From Acidimicrobiaceae bacterium (GTDB taxonomy: Bacteria; Actinomycetota; Acidimicrobiia; Acidimicrobiales; Salinilacustritrichaceae): 25,444 nucleotides of DNA. Shown in pieces: positions 19,071 to 25,444 of this stretch. The DNA lies in NCBI GenBank assembly GCA_003476595.1, contig DMTU01000255.1, positions 313 to 25,756 of the forward strand, given 5' to 3'. Below the pieces are notes generated by a model that was not told the DNA's origin, did not search any database, and worked only from the letters and a program-made list of their open reading frames with translations. Numbering within the stretch: position 1 is the stretch's first letter; every line of letters starts with the position of its first letter. The position numbers and the translations under genes are program-made.

Positions 19071-21869
19071 ATGGAAGAAGCGTTCACCTTCGTGGTCGTC
19101 GGCATCGCCGGCGGCTCCACCTACGCACTGCTCGCGCTCGGCCTGGTGCTCGTCCACAGCGTCTCCCGCGTCCTCAACTTCGCCCAGGGCGCCTTCGGCA
19201 CCCTCGCCGCCTTCGTCGCCGCCAGCATCGCCATGGGTCACGACATCCCGTGGCCGCTGGCGGTGGCGGCCGCGGTGGCGGTGGGGGCGGCGGTGGGGGC
19301 GGCCACGGCGGTGGTGCTGCTCGGCCGCGATGGCGGGATCCTCCCGCCGCTGGTCGGGACCGTCGGGATCCTGTCTGCCATCACGCTCGTCGAGGCCCGT
19401 TGGCTCGGGGGCACCCGCGAGTTCCCCACGCCGGTCTCCGGCGCCGGTGTCGAGCTGGCCGGGGTGGTGATCACCCCCACCCGCATGTTGGTCGTGGCCG
19501 TCGCCGCGGGGGCCGGTCTCGCCCTGTGGCTCGGTCTGGAGCGGACGCGCCTCGGGCTGGCGCTGCGGGCCGGTGCCGACAACCGCGAGGGCGCCCGCAT
19601 CGTCGGGCTCGACCCACGACGGCTCGAGGTGGCGGCGTGGACCGCCGCCGGTGCCCTCGGCGCCGTCGCCGGCGTGCTGTCCGGCTGGACGACCCAGACC
19701 ATCACTCCCGGCTTCCTCACCGGCGTGCTTCCCCAGGCCTTCGCCGCCGCGATGCTCGGCGGCATGGTCAGCCTGCCCGGCGCCATCCTCGGCGGGTTGG
19801 TCGTCGGCGTGGCCGAGAGCCTGACCCGCCTCTACTGGGGCGGCACGCCGGGCTCCCCGGAGCTGGTCGTGTTCCTGGTGCTCGCCGCCGTCCTGCTGCT
19901 CCGTCCCCAGGGACTGTTCACCCGAGCCCGGCGTGGTCTCGCCTTCGAGGGATCCGAATCCCTCGTTCGCCTCCTGCCGATGGTGCGCGACCCGCGCCCG
20001 GGCTCGACCCTCAGCCGGGTCGTGGGTCCGGCCGGTCCGGTGGTCGCCGTGGTGGCCGTCGTCGCCATCGCCGGGGCGGTGTCCGGCCCGGATGCCTTCA
20101 AGCTGTCGGCCCTGCCGGTGTACGCCCTGCTGGCCCTCAGCCTCAACTTCCTCGCCGCCGCCACCGGGCAGCTCTCCCTGGGCCATGCCGGCCTCTTCGG
20201 GCTCGGTGCCTTCGGCGCAGCCGTCGCCACCACCACGTGGGAGCTGCCGCCGGTGCTGGGGTTCCTCGCCGGGCCGGCACTGGCCGGGGTCGCCGCCGCC
20301 GCACTCGGTGCCGCGTCCCTGCGGGTCCGCGGCCTCTACCTGGCCGTGCTGACCCTGGCCTTCGGAGTGGTGCTGCAGGCCTTCGTGTTCCCCACCGAGA
20401 CGTTCTCCCAGGGCGGCGCCGGCCTGACGCTGACCCGTCCCGAGCTCGGCCCGTTCGACCTCGGCGACGACGGCACGTTCCTGGCCGCGTGCGGGATCCT
20501 GCTCATCGCGGTCTGGGCGGTGCTCCGCCGGCTCGAGCGAGTCCCGCTGCTGCGCGGCATGGTCGCCATCCGGGAGAACCAGACGGCGGCCTCGGCCCGC
20601 GGCATCGACGCCACCCGGCTCGGCGTCGTGGGCTTCGCCATCTCCGGCGTCCTGGCCGGCCTGGCCGGGTCCGCCTTCGCCTTCCGCCAGGGCATCGTGG
20701 TCGCGTCGGTCTTCCCGGTGCAGCTGTCGCTCACGCTCGTGATCTGGGTGGTGCTCGGCGGGCTGGGGTCCCGGGCCGGTGTCGCCGCCGTCGCAGCCGC
20801 GTTCACCCTCGTCGATCTCTACGCCTCGGGCAGCAACCAGATCTTCACCCTCCTCGCCGCGCTGGCGGTCGTCCTGCTCATCGGTCGTCAGCCCCTCGGT
20901 GCCGGCGGTGCCCTGCGCGCGGTGTTCGAGCGTCGCCGTCTCGCCCGTCCCGCCAGCCGGCCGGCCAGCGAGCGGCGAGAACCCGCGAGGAGCGACGCGG
21001 CGGGGGGAGCCCCGGGTCCCGGGCCCGCCGTCCCGCCGTCGCTCGTGGTCCGCATGTCCGAGCACGAGGTGGTCCGGCCGGTGGTGCTCGGCGCACGCGA
21101 CGTCACGGTCCGCTTCGGCGGCAACGTGGCCATCGACTCGCTGTCGCTCGACGTCCATCCCGGCGAGATCGTCGGCATCCTCGGACCCAACGGCGCCGGC
21201 AAGACCACGACGTTCAACGTCCTGAGCGGCTTCATCGCCCCCACCCGGGGCGGGGTCTGGTTCCGGGGTCACGACATCTCCGAGCTCACACCGGCCGAGC
21301 GCACACGGCGCGGCCTGGGCCGGTCGTTCCAGCAGGGCGGACTGTGGCCGTCGGAGACGGCGCACGCCAACCTGTTGATGGCCCAGTACGGGCGCTCGGT
21401 CGGGTCCTCGTTCGGTGACGCCGTCGCCCTGGCGCCGGAGCATCTGCGCAGCGACCGACGCCGCGCCGCCGTCGCCGATGAGGTCCTCGAAGTGCTCGGC
21501 CTGGGCGACGCGGCCCGGCGACCGGTCGGCACCCTGCCCTACGGGCACCGCAAGGTCCTCGAGATCGGCTGCGCCGTGGCCACCCGACCCGAGGTGCTGC
21601 TCCTCGACGAGCCCGCCGCCGGCCTCCACGGTGCACAGAGCGAGTGGATCTCCGAAGCCATCGCCGCCCTGCGCCGCGAGCTGGGCATCACCGTCGTGGT
21701 CATCGAGCACGACGTCGCCCTGGTCCGATCGGTGTCGGACCGCATCTACGTCCTGGACTTCGGGAGCCTGCTCACCGCGGGTCGACCCGACGAGGTGCTG
21801 GCTCGAGCCGAGGTGATCGAGGCCTACCTCGGCCAGCCTCTCGCCGCTCCCGGGACGGTGCCGTCGTGA
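19071..21869 (+). CDS. Fused LivH-LivM-LivG: two permeases plus ATPase in one chain
   Basis: One uninterrupted 932-residue chain equal to three usual Liv subunits. About 1-285 is a LivH-type permease (GGSTYALLALGLVL, VLNFAQGAFG); about 315-615 a LivM-type permease (LNFLAAATGQLSLGHAG, MVAIRENQTAASARGI); a 40-residue Arg/Pro/Ala-rich linker; then, from about 662, a LivG-type ATPase. The ATPase has Walker A GPNGAGK711T, a FQQ Q-loop, Walker B LLLDEP (D846/E847) and H-loop VIEHD; its signature reads LPYGHRK rather than LSGGQ, a variant seen in LivG-like proteins. It would form the inner-membrane channel and one motor domain, with LivF as the other. I see no frameshift. ATG 19071 is preferred, with GTG 19065 possible. 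An internal ATG at 21054 could start a free ATPase but has no ribosome site. Confidence 0.9.
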   Translation: MEEAFTFVVVGIAGGSTYALLALGLVLVHSVSRVLNFAQGAFGTLAAFVAASIAMGHDIPWPLAVAAAVAVGAAVGAATAVVLLGRDGGILPPLVGTVGILSAITLVEARWLGGTREFPTPVSGAGVELAGVVITPTRMLVVAVAAGAGLALWLGLERTRLGLALRAGADNREGARIVGLDPRRLEVAAWTAAGALGAVAGVLSGWTTQTITPGFLTGVLPQAFAAAMLGGMVSLPGAILGGLVVGVAESLTRLYWGGTPGSPELVVFLVLAAVLLLRPQGLFTRARRGLAFEGSESLVRLLPMVRDPRPGSTLSRVVGPAGPVVAVVAVVAIAGAVSGPDAFKLSALPVYALLALSLNFLAAATGQLSLGHAGLFGLGAFGAAVATTTWELPPVLGFLAGPALAGVAAAALGAASLRVRGLYLAVLTLAFGVVLQAFVFPTETFSQGGAGLTLTRPELGPFDLGDDGTFLAACGILLIAVWAVLRRLERVPLLRGMVAIRENQTAASARGIDATRLGVVGFAISGVLAGLAGSAFAFRQGIVVASVFPVQLSLTLVIWVVLGGLGSRAGVAAVAAAFTLVDLYASGSNQIFTLLAALAVVLLIGRQPLGAGGALRAVFERRRLARPASRPASERREPARSDAAGGAPGPGPAVPPSLVVRMSEHEVVRPVVLGARDVTVRFGGNVAIDSLSLDVHPGEIVGILGPNGAGKTTTFNVLSGFIAPTRGGVWFRGHDISELTPAERTRRGLGRSFQQGGLWPSETAHANLLMAQYGRSVGSSFGDAVALAPEHLRSDRRRAAVADEVLEVLGLGDAARRPVGTLPYGHRKVLEIGCAVATRPEVLLLDEPAAGLHGAQSEWISEAIAALRRELGITVVVIEHDVALVRSVSDRIYVLDFGSLLTAGRPDEVLARAEVIEAYLGQPLAAPGTVPS
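19277..19300 (+). repeat. Tandem 12-base G-rich repeat inside the LivH part
   Basis: GGCGGTGGGGGC occurs twice in direct succession (19277-19288, 19289-19300), flanked by more GGCGG/GGTGG runs. It keeps the reading frame and encodes alternating Ala/Val/Gly in a membrane helix. The run of G tracts could form a G-quadruplex in the coding strand. Confidence 0.7.
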
Positions 21870-22591
21870 CCGCCGCCCTGTCGGTGCGCGGGTTGGTGGC
21901 CGGCTACGACGGCGTGCCGGTGGTGCGCGACATCGACCTCGACATCGGCCCGGACACGTTCCTGGCGGTGGTCGGAGCCAACGGTGCCGGAAAGACGACC
22001 ACGCTCCGGGCGATCATGGGCCTGTGCGACGTGTTCGCCGGCACCATCGAGCTCGGCGACCGCTCGGTCGGCGACGCCCGCACGAGCGCCCGGGTCTTGG
22101 CCGGTCTCGCCCTGTGCCCGGAGGGTCGGATGGTCTTCCCCACCCTCACCGTGGAGGAGAACCTGCTCACCGGCGCCATCGCCGGCCAGGCCTGGGCCGG
22201 AAGATCTGACGCCCTCGCCCGCGTCTATGCGGTGCTACCCCGGCTCGCGGAGCGCCGCGGCCAGGCCGCCGGCACGATGTCGGGCGGCGAGCAGCAACAG
22301 CTCGCGGTCGGGCGCTCCCTGATGAGCGACCCACGGGTCCTGCTCGTCGACGAGGCATCCCTGGGCCTGGCCCCGGTCATGGTGGACCAGGTGTTCGAGA
22401 TCCTGGCCAGCATCCACGCGTCGGGCACCGCCATCGTCGCCGTGGAGCAGAACATCCGCATCAGCACCGTGGCCACCGAGATCGTGGTGCTCGAGCAGGG
22501 CACGATCTCGGAACGGATCCCGGCCGAGGACGTCGGCCACGGACTGCACGAAGCCGCGAGAGCGGCGTACTTCGGAACAGGAGCGCACTGA
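21866..22591 (+). CDS. livF: LivF-type ABC transporter ATPase
   Basis: A 241-residue ABC ATPase, the second motor of the Liv-type importer. Walker A GANGAGKTT, signature MSGGEQQQ, Walker B LLVDEASLGLAP and the late VEQN motif are standard for LivF; ASLGLAP and EQN distinguish it from LivG. Its GTG start overlaps the stop of the three-part fusion as GTGA, so the two are translationally coupled. The protein is cytoplasmic and binds the inner face of the permease. The following small membrane protein starts one base after its stop. Substrate of the system unknown, as for the binding protein. Confidence 0.93.
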   Translation: MTAALSVRGLVAGYDGVPVVRDIDLDIGPDTFLAVVGANGAGKTTTLRAIMGLCDVFAGTIELGDRSVGDARTSARVLAGLALCPEGRMVFPTLTVEENLLTGAIAGQAWAGRSDALARVYAVLPRLAERRGQAAGTMSGGEQQQLAVGRSLMSDPRVLLVDEASLGLAPVMVDQVFEILASIHASGTAIVAVEQNIRISTVATEIVVLEQGTISERIPAEDVGHGLHEAARAAYFGTGAH

Positions 22592-22592
22592 C

Positions 22593-22907
22593 ATGCCCGA
22601 AACCCACACCCCGACCGAGGACGCCACACCGGTGGTCGACTGGCGGGCGCTGCGCGACCTCGTCAGCGACGAGACGAGCGAGCACGGGCGCCGGCGGCGT
22701 TCCGTCGCGCTCACCGTCGCCATCCTCGCCTGGATCGCCGCCTTCGTGCTGGTGTGGATCACCTGGGACCAGGTCGCCACCCGCGACATCGTCGCCGACC
22801 AGCTGCCGTTCCTGGCCAGCAGCGGTCTGGCCGCCATCGTGGCCGCCATCATCGGCGGTGCTGCCCTGGTCGTGGCCTTCCTGCCCACGGGACCAGCGTC
22901 CCGCTGA
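22593..22907 (+). CDS. Small two-helix membrane protein in the transporter operon
   Basis: 104 residues, family not recognised. A charged N-terminal part of about 36 residues ends in HGRRRR, followed by two hydrophobic helices, residues 38-58 and 71-97, joined by a short acidic loop. By the positive-inside rule both ends should face the cytoplasm. It starts one base after livF with an AGGAG-type site, so it is almost surely co-expressed with the importer. It might be an accessory or stabilising subunit, but nothing in the sequence shows a reaction. Codon use is like its neighbours, supporting a real gene. It is convergent with the MarR gene, 28 bases apart. Confidence 0.75.
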   Translation: MPETHTPTEDATPVVDWRALRDLVSDETSEHGRRRRSVALTVAILAWIAAFVLVWITWDQVATRDIVADQLPFLASSGLAAIVAAIIGGAALVVAFLPTGPASR

Positions 22908-22935
22908 GCGGTCTCGGCCCGGGTCGCCGCCGAAC

Positions 22936-23397
22936 CTAGGGCTCGCTGATGTTGAAGGTCTCGATGCGCTCGGCCAGCCGGTGCAGCACCGAGGCCACGG
23001 TCTCGAGCTCGTCGGCCGATGCATCGCCGAGCAGCTCGGCGAAGATCTGACGCCGGGCCCGGCGGTGGGCCTCCACCGCGACGATCCCGCCCTCGTCGAT
23101 GACCACGACCCACCCGCGGCGGTCGGTGGGATGGGGCTCTCGGCGGGCCAGACCGGCCTCCTGGAGGGCCTGGACCTGACGACTCACCGTCGACACGTCG
23201 AGGCACAGGTGGTCAGCCAGCTCGCCCACCCGCCACGGCCGCTCGGTGAGCCGCACGAGCAGGACGTAGGCGGACCGGTCGAGGTGCACACCGGCCCGGT
23301 CGGCGACCCGCTCGGTGAAGCGGGGCAGCGTCGCACTGCGCACGACCCGGCTCAGGGAGTCGGCGAGGTCGACGACGATCGGCGCGACGGGTTCCAT
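22936..23397 (-). CDS. MarR-family transcriptional regulator
   Basis: 153 residues with a winged helix-turn-helix: WRVGELADHLCLDVSTVSRQVQALQEAG as helix-turn-helix and recognition helix (residues about 55-82), then REPHPTDRRGW as the wing. N- and C-terminal helices form the dimer region. MarR proteins usually repress a nearby exporter or catabolic genes and are released by phenolic or other small ligands. It is divergent from an MFS exporter across a 101-base gap with inverted repeats, so it probably represses both. The ATG has no ribosome site, and a TACCCT hexamer lies eight bases before it, suggesting a leaderless transcript. Two Cys (one in HLCLDV) are not enough to call redox sensing. 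Confidence 0.92.
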   Translation of the reverse strand: MEPVAPIVVDLADSLSRVVRSATLPRFTERVADRAGVHLDRSAYVLLVRLTERPWRVGELADHLCLDVSTVSRQVQALQEAGLARREPHPTDRRGWVVVIDEGGIVAVEAHRRARRQIFAELLGDASADELETVASVLHRLAERIETFNISEP

Positions 23398-23405
23398 CGG
23401 CGGTA

Positions 23406-23459
23406 AGGGTACAGCTGGCGGTCAGGAAGTTGTACCGTGCACCCTCTGCGCGATACAAC
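23406..23459. promoter_or_regulatory. Divergent MarR/exporter control region with inverted repeats
   Basis: GGTACA (23408-23413) and TGTACC (23431-23436) are perfect arms 17 bases apart. GTTGTA (23429-23434) and TACAAC (23454-23459) form a second pair. Candidate -10 boxes are TACCCT on the minus strand (23406-23411, for MarR) and TACCGT on the plus strand (23433-23438, for the exporter), so each promoter's -35 would overlap the other's -10. This is a likely MarR operator. Confidence 0.5.
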
Positions 23460-23498
23460 GATGTGCCGGCGGACCCCTTGGAGAAGAGGCTGGTGACC

Positions 23499-25166
23499 AT
23501 GGACGACTCCGCAGCGGCCCCCGAGCTGGAGCTGACGCACCGCGAGATCCTCGTCGTGATGAGCGGCCTGATGCTCGGCATGCTGGTGGCTGCACTCGGT
23601 CAGACGGTGGTGGCCACCGCGCTGCCCACCATCGTCGGTGAGCTCGGCGGCCAGGACCAGCTGGCCTGGGTGGTCAGCGCCACCCTGCTGACCTCGACCG
23701 CGTCGACTCCCCTGTGGGGCAAGCTCAGCGACCTGTACGGCCGCCGGCCGCTGTTCCAGGCCGCGATCGTGGTCTTCCTGGTCGGGTCCGTGCTGTGCGG
23801 CCTGTCCCAGGACATGGCCCAGCTGATCGGCTTCCGGGCCGTGCAGGGCCTCGGCATCGGCGGCTTGATGGCGCTGTCCCAGGCCATCATCGGCGACATC
23901 GTCTCGCCTCGCGAGCGGGGTCGCTACCAGGGCTACATCGGGTCCGTGTTCGGCGTGTCCAGCGTCGGCGGGCCCCTGATCGGCGGCTTCCTGGTGGACG
24001 GCCCCGGCTGGCGCTGGTGCTTCTACGTCGGCGTGCCCATCGGCATCGCCGCCTACGTGGTGACCAACCGCGTGCTGACCATGCCGTTCACCCGTCGTGA
24101 CCACGAGATCGACTACCTCGGTGCGGCGCTCATCGTCGGCGGCGTCTCCTTGCTCCTCCTCCTGCTCTCCCTCGGGGGCAAGGAGTTCGAGTGGGGATCC
24201 ACCGAGATCGTGGGGATGGCCATCGGCAGCGCCGTGCTCCTCGCCCTCGCCGTGGTGCAGGAGCGCCGTGCCGCCGAGCCGATCATCCCGCCTCGGCTGT
24301 TCAGCATCCCGACGTTCCGGATCACCAGCCTGGCCGGATTCATCGTCGGCGTGGCGATGTTCGGGGCCATCGTCTACCTCCCCCAGTACCTCCAGATCGT
24401 CAAGGGCCAGAGCCCGACCCGGTCGGGGCTGCTCACCATCCCGCTGATGATCGGGCTCATGGGGATGTCGATCGGATCGGGCCGGATCATCACCCGGACG
24501 GGCCGCTACAAGGTGTTCCCGGTGGTGGGTCTCATACTGGTGGCCGTGGGCCTCGGGCTGTTCTCCCTGCTCGGCGTCGACACACCGCTGCCGGTGGCGG
24601 GCACCTACATGCTCGTCCTCGGCGCCGGCCTCGGCATGGTCATGCAGGTCCTGGTGCTGGCCGTGCAGAACGCGGTCGAGCACCGTGACCTGGGAACGGC
24701 GACATCGGCCGCCACCTTCTTCCGTTCGATGGGCGGGGCGCTCGGCGTTGCCGTCTTCGGAGCGCTGCTCTCGAACCGGTTGGGCACCTACATCCCCGAG
24801 CGCCTGGCCGCCGCCGGCGTCGAGGCCGGCGACGGTGGGGGCGACCTGCTCGGCACCCCCGACGCCATCGCCGCCCTGCCGGGACCGGTGCGCGATGCGG
24901 TGCTCGGCGGCTTCGCCGACAGCCTCTCGGACCTCTACACCATCGCCATCCCCATCGCGCTGCTCGGCTTCCTCGTCGTGCTGTTCCTCCCCGAGCTGCC
25001 GCTGCGGACCTCGGTGCGGGAGCACGAGCGCGTGGTCACCGACGGAGAAGCGGTCAGCGCCGCCTTCGAGACGTCCTTCGTCGACGACAATGCGGATGTG
25101 CCCGACCTCACCCACAGCGGGGATGAGCCTGGCGGCAGAAGGAACGACGCCGCCAGCAACGCCTGA
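23499..25166 (+). CDS. DHA2-type MFS multidrug exporter (EmrB/QacA-like, 14 helices)
   Basis: A 555-residue major facilitator of the drug:H+ antiporter 14-helix group. Motif A reads GKLSDLYGRRPLF after helix 2, and the antiporter motif C appears as GVSSVGGPLIGGF in helix 5. Other marks are LGQTVVATALPTIVGEL in helix 1 and a long run of hydrophobic segments. A hydrophilic acidic tail of about 45 residues follows the last helix. It would export toxic hydrophobic compounds, perhaps pathway substrates or intermediates. ATG 23499 is used, with AAGAGG nine bases upstream; GTG 23493 is an alternative two codons earlier. An ATG-like extension upstream (from 23430) lies within the operator region and is rejected. 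Confidence 0.92.
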   Translation: MDDSAAAPELELTHREILVVMSGLMLGMLVAALGQTVVATALPTIVGELGGQDQLAWVVSATLLTSTASTPLWGKLSDLYGRRPLFQAAIVVFLVGSVLCGLSQDMAQLIGFRAVQGLGIGGLMALSQAIIGDIVSPRERGRYQGYIGSVFGVSSVGGPLIGGFLVDGPGWRWCFYVGVPIGIAAYVVTNRVLTMPFTRRDHEIDYLGAALIVGGVSLLLLLLSLGGKEFEWGSTEIVGMAIGSAVLLALAVVQERRAAEPIIPPRLFSIPTFRITSLAGFIVGVAMFGAIVYLPQYLQIVKGQSPTRSGLLTIPLMIGLMGMSIGSGRIITRTGRYKVFPVVGLILVAVGLGLFSLLGVDTPLPVAGTYMLVLGAGLGMVMQVLVLAVQNAVEHRDLGTATSAATFFRSMGGALGVAVFGALLSNRLGTYIPERLAAAGVEAGDGGGDLLGTPDAIAALPGPVRDAVLGGFADSLSDLYTIAIPIALLGFLVVLFLPELPLRTSVREHERVVTDGEAVSAAFETSFVDDNADVPDLTHSGDEPGGRRNDAASNA

Positions 25167-25336
25167 AATCTGCCGGTCGTCGCACGGGCGGCCGAGGATC
25201 GAGCAGGAGGCCAGGCGGCCGACGGCGAATGTGGCGATGAAACGATTTCGTTGTACCGTTTCGTCCGAACGCCTGCCGCGACGAGCACCGACCCCGCCGG
25301 GAGCGTCATGTCCTCCACCGCATACGAGCCGGTCCC
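25167..25336. other. Intergenic region before the right-edge SDR
   Basis: The longest gap in the window (170 bases). Apart from the operator-like repeats and the tiny ORF listed separately, I see no terminator with a T-run and no further gene. Confidence 0.6.
25239..25262. promoter_or_regulatory. Operator-like nested inverted repeats
   Basis: GAAACG (25239-25244) and CGTTTC (25257-25262) are exact complements 12 bases apart; within them AACGA-TT-TCGTT (25241-25252) forms a smaller pair. The region is clearly richer in A/T than its surroundings and contains GTTGTACCGT (25250-25259), identical to a stretch before the exporter. It is a likely binding site for a dimeric regulator of the TetR or MarR kind. 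Confidence 0.45.
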
Positions 25337-25340
25337 GTGA
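25308..25340 (+). CDS. Possible 10-codon upstream ORF coupled to the SDR
   Basis: ATG at 25308 with GGGAG (25299-25303) five bases upstream opens a 10-residue frame, MSSTAYEPVP, whose TGA overlaps the GTG start of the SDR as GTGA. It could deliver ribosomes to the weakly initiated GTG. Too short to show coding bias, so uncertain. Confidence 0.3.
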   Translation: MSSTAYEPVP

Positions 25341-25444
25341 CCCGGCGTCTGCGCTTGCAGGGCGGCACGGCGCTGGTCACCGGCGCCGGGAGCGGCATCG
25401 GTCGGGCGACCGCGATCGCCCTCGCCGAGGCCGGCGCCGACGTG
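25337..25444 (+). CDS. Short-chain dehydrogenase, 5' part
   Basis: The first 36 codons of an SDR, cut by the window edge. The visible part holds the first beta strand and coenzyme loop, TALVTGAGSGIGRA, followed by an IALAEAGADV helix/strand, the classical SDR N-terminus. The start is GTG 25337, the only start codon in this frame after a long stretch; its own ribosome site is weak. The catalytic Tyr/Lys lie outside the window, so activity and substrate are unknown. It may belong to the next catabolic unit, under control of the repeats at 25239-25262. Confidence 0.8.
   Translation, partial: MTRRLRLQGGTALVTGAGSGIGRATAIALAEAGADV

Noticed and set aside
18834..21710. 958-codon open frame on the minus strand
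   Set aside because: It is antisense to the Liv fusion and binding protein, and its product is a monotonous Gly/Glu/His/Gln/Asp-rich chain with no domain, as expected from GC-rich codon positions.
19065..21869. Liv fusion as a sequencing or assembly artefact
   Set aside because: All three parts are in one frame, the linker is a plausible disordered tether, and no remnant of stop codon or ribosome site is seen at the H-M junction, so a true fusion is simpler.

Overview
The window is a very GC-rich stretch, with strong G/C bias at third codon positions and few AT-rich patches, carrying 19 protein-coding genes with short gaps. The gene content suggests a soil or aquatic high-GC actinobacterium, perhaps of the Acidimicrobiia (the class is an inference): a FadD19-like acyl-CoA ligase, actinobacterial cytochrome P450, several Baeyer-Villiger monooxygenases (BVMOs), an ACT/GAF-linked acetyltransferase, a fused Liv-type transporter, TANNNT -10-like hexamers and probable leaderless starts. 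I saw no rRNA, tRNA, CRISPR array, transposase or phage gene. No gene-free stretch exceeds 300 bases; the longest is 25167-25336.

Layout. (1) 3-2782, plus strand: the 3' part of an N-acyl-D-amino-acid deacylase-like amidohydrolase, then BVMO 1. (2) 2779-3870, minus: a zinc alcohol dehydrogenase, convergent with BVMO 1 and divergent from a cytochrome P450 (3982-5211, plus). (3) 5343-11631, plus: a FadD19-like acyl-CoA ligase, BVMO 2, two short-chain dehydrogenases and a 353-residue unknown protein whose Glu/ExxH pattern looks like a ferritin-fold diiron site. (4) 17647-11682, minus: two alpha/beta hydrolases, an ACT-GAF-GNAT protein, an acyl-CoA dehydrogenase and BVMO 3, all in one direction. 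(5) 17752-22907, plus, divergent from block 4: a lipoprotein substrate-binding protein, one polypeptide that fuses LivH, LivM and LivG, a separate LivF ATPase and a small two-helix membrane protein. (6) A MarR regulator (22936-23397, minus) divergent from a 14-helix MFS exporter (23499-25166, plus). (7) The first 36 codons of another SDR at the right edge.

How the genes may work together (inference). The set resembles a ketone, steroid, terpenoid or cycloalkane degradation island. P450 and dehydrogenases would make hydroxyl and keto groups, BVMOs would turn ketones into esters or lactones, alpha/beta hydrolases would open them, the CoA ligase would activate the acid, and the acyl-CoA dehydrogenase and SDRs would start beta-oxidation. 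The Liv-type system would import a substrate and the MarR/MFS pair would handle toxic compounds. The ACT-GAF-GNAT protein could acetylate the ligase's conserved C-terminal lysine. The points most worth following are the putative diiron protein, the acetyltransferase/ligase link, the three-part Liv fusion and the shared motif at the regulatory gaps.
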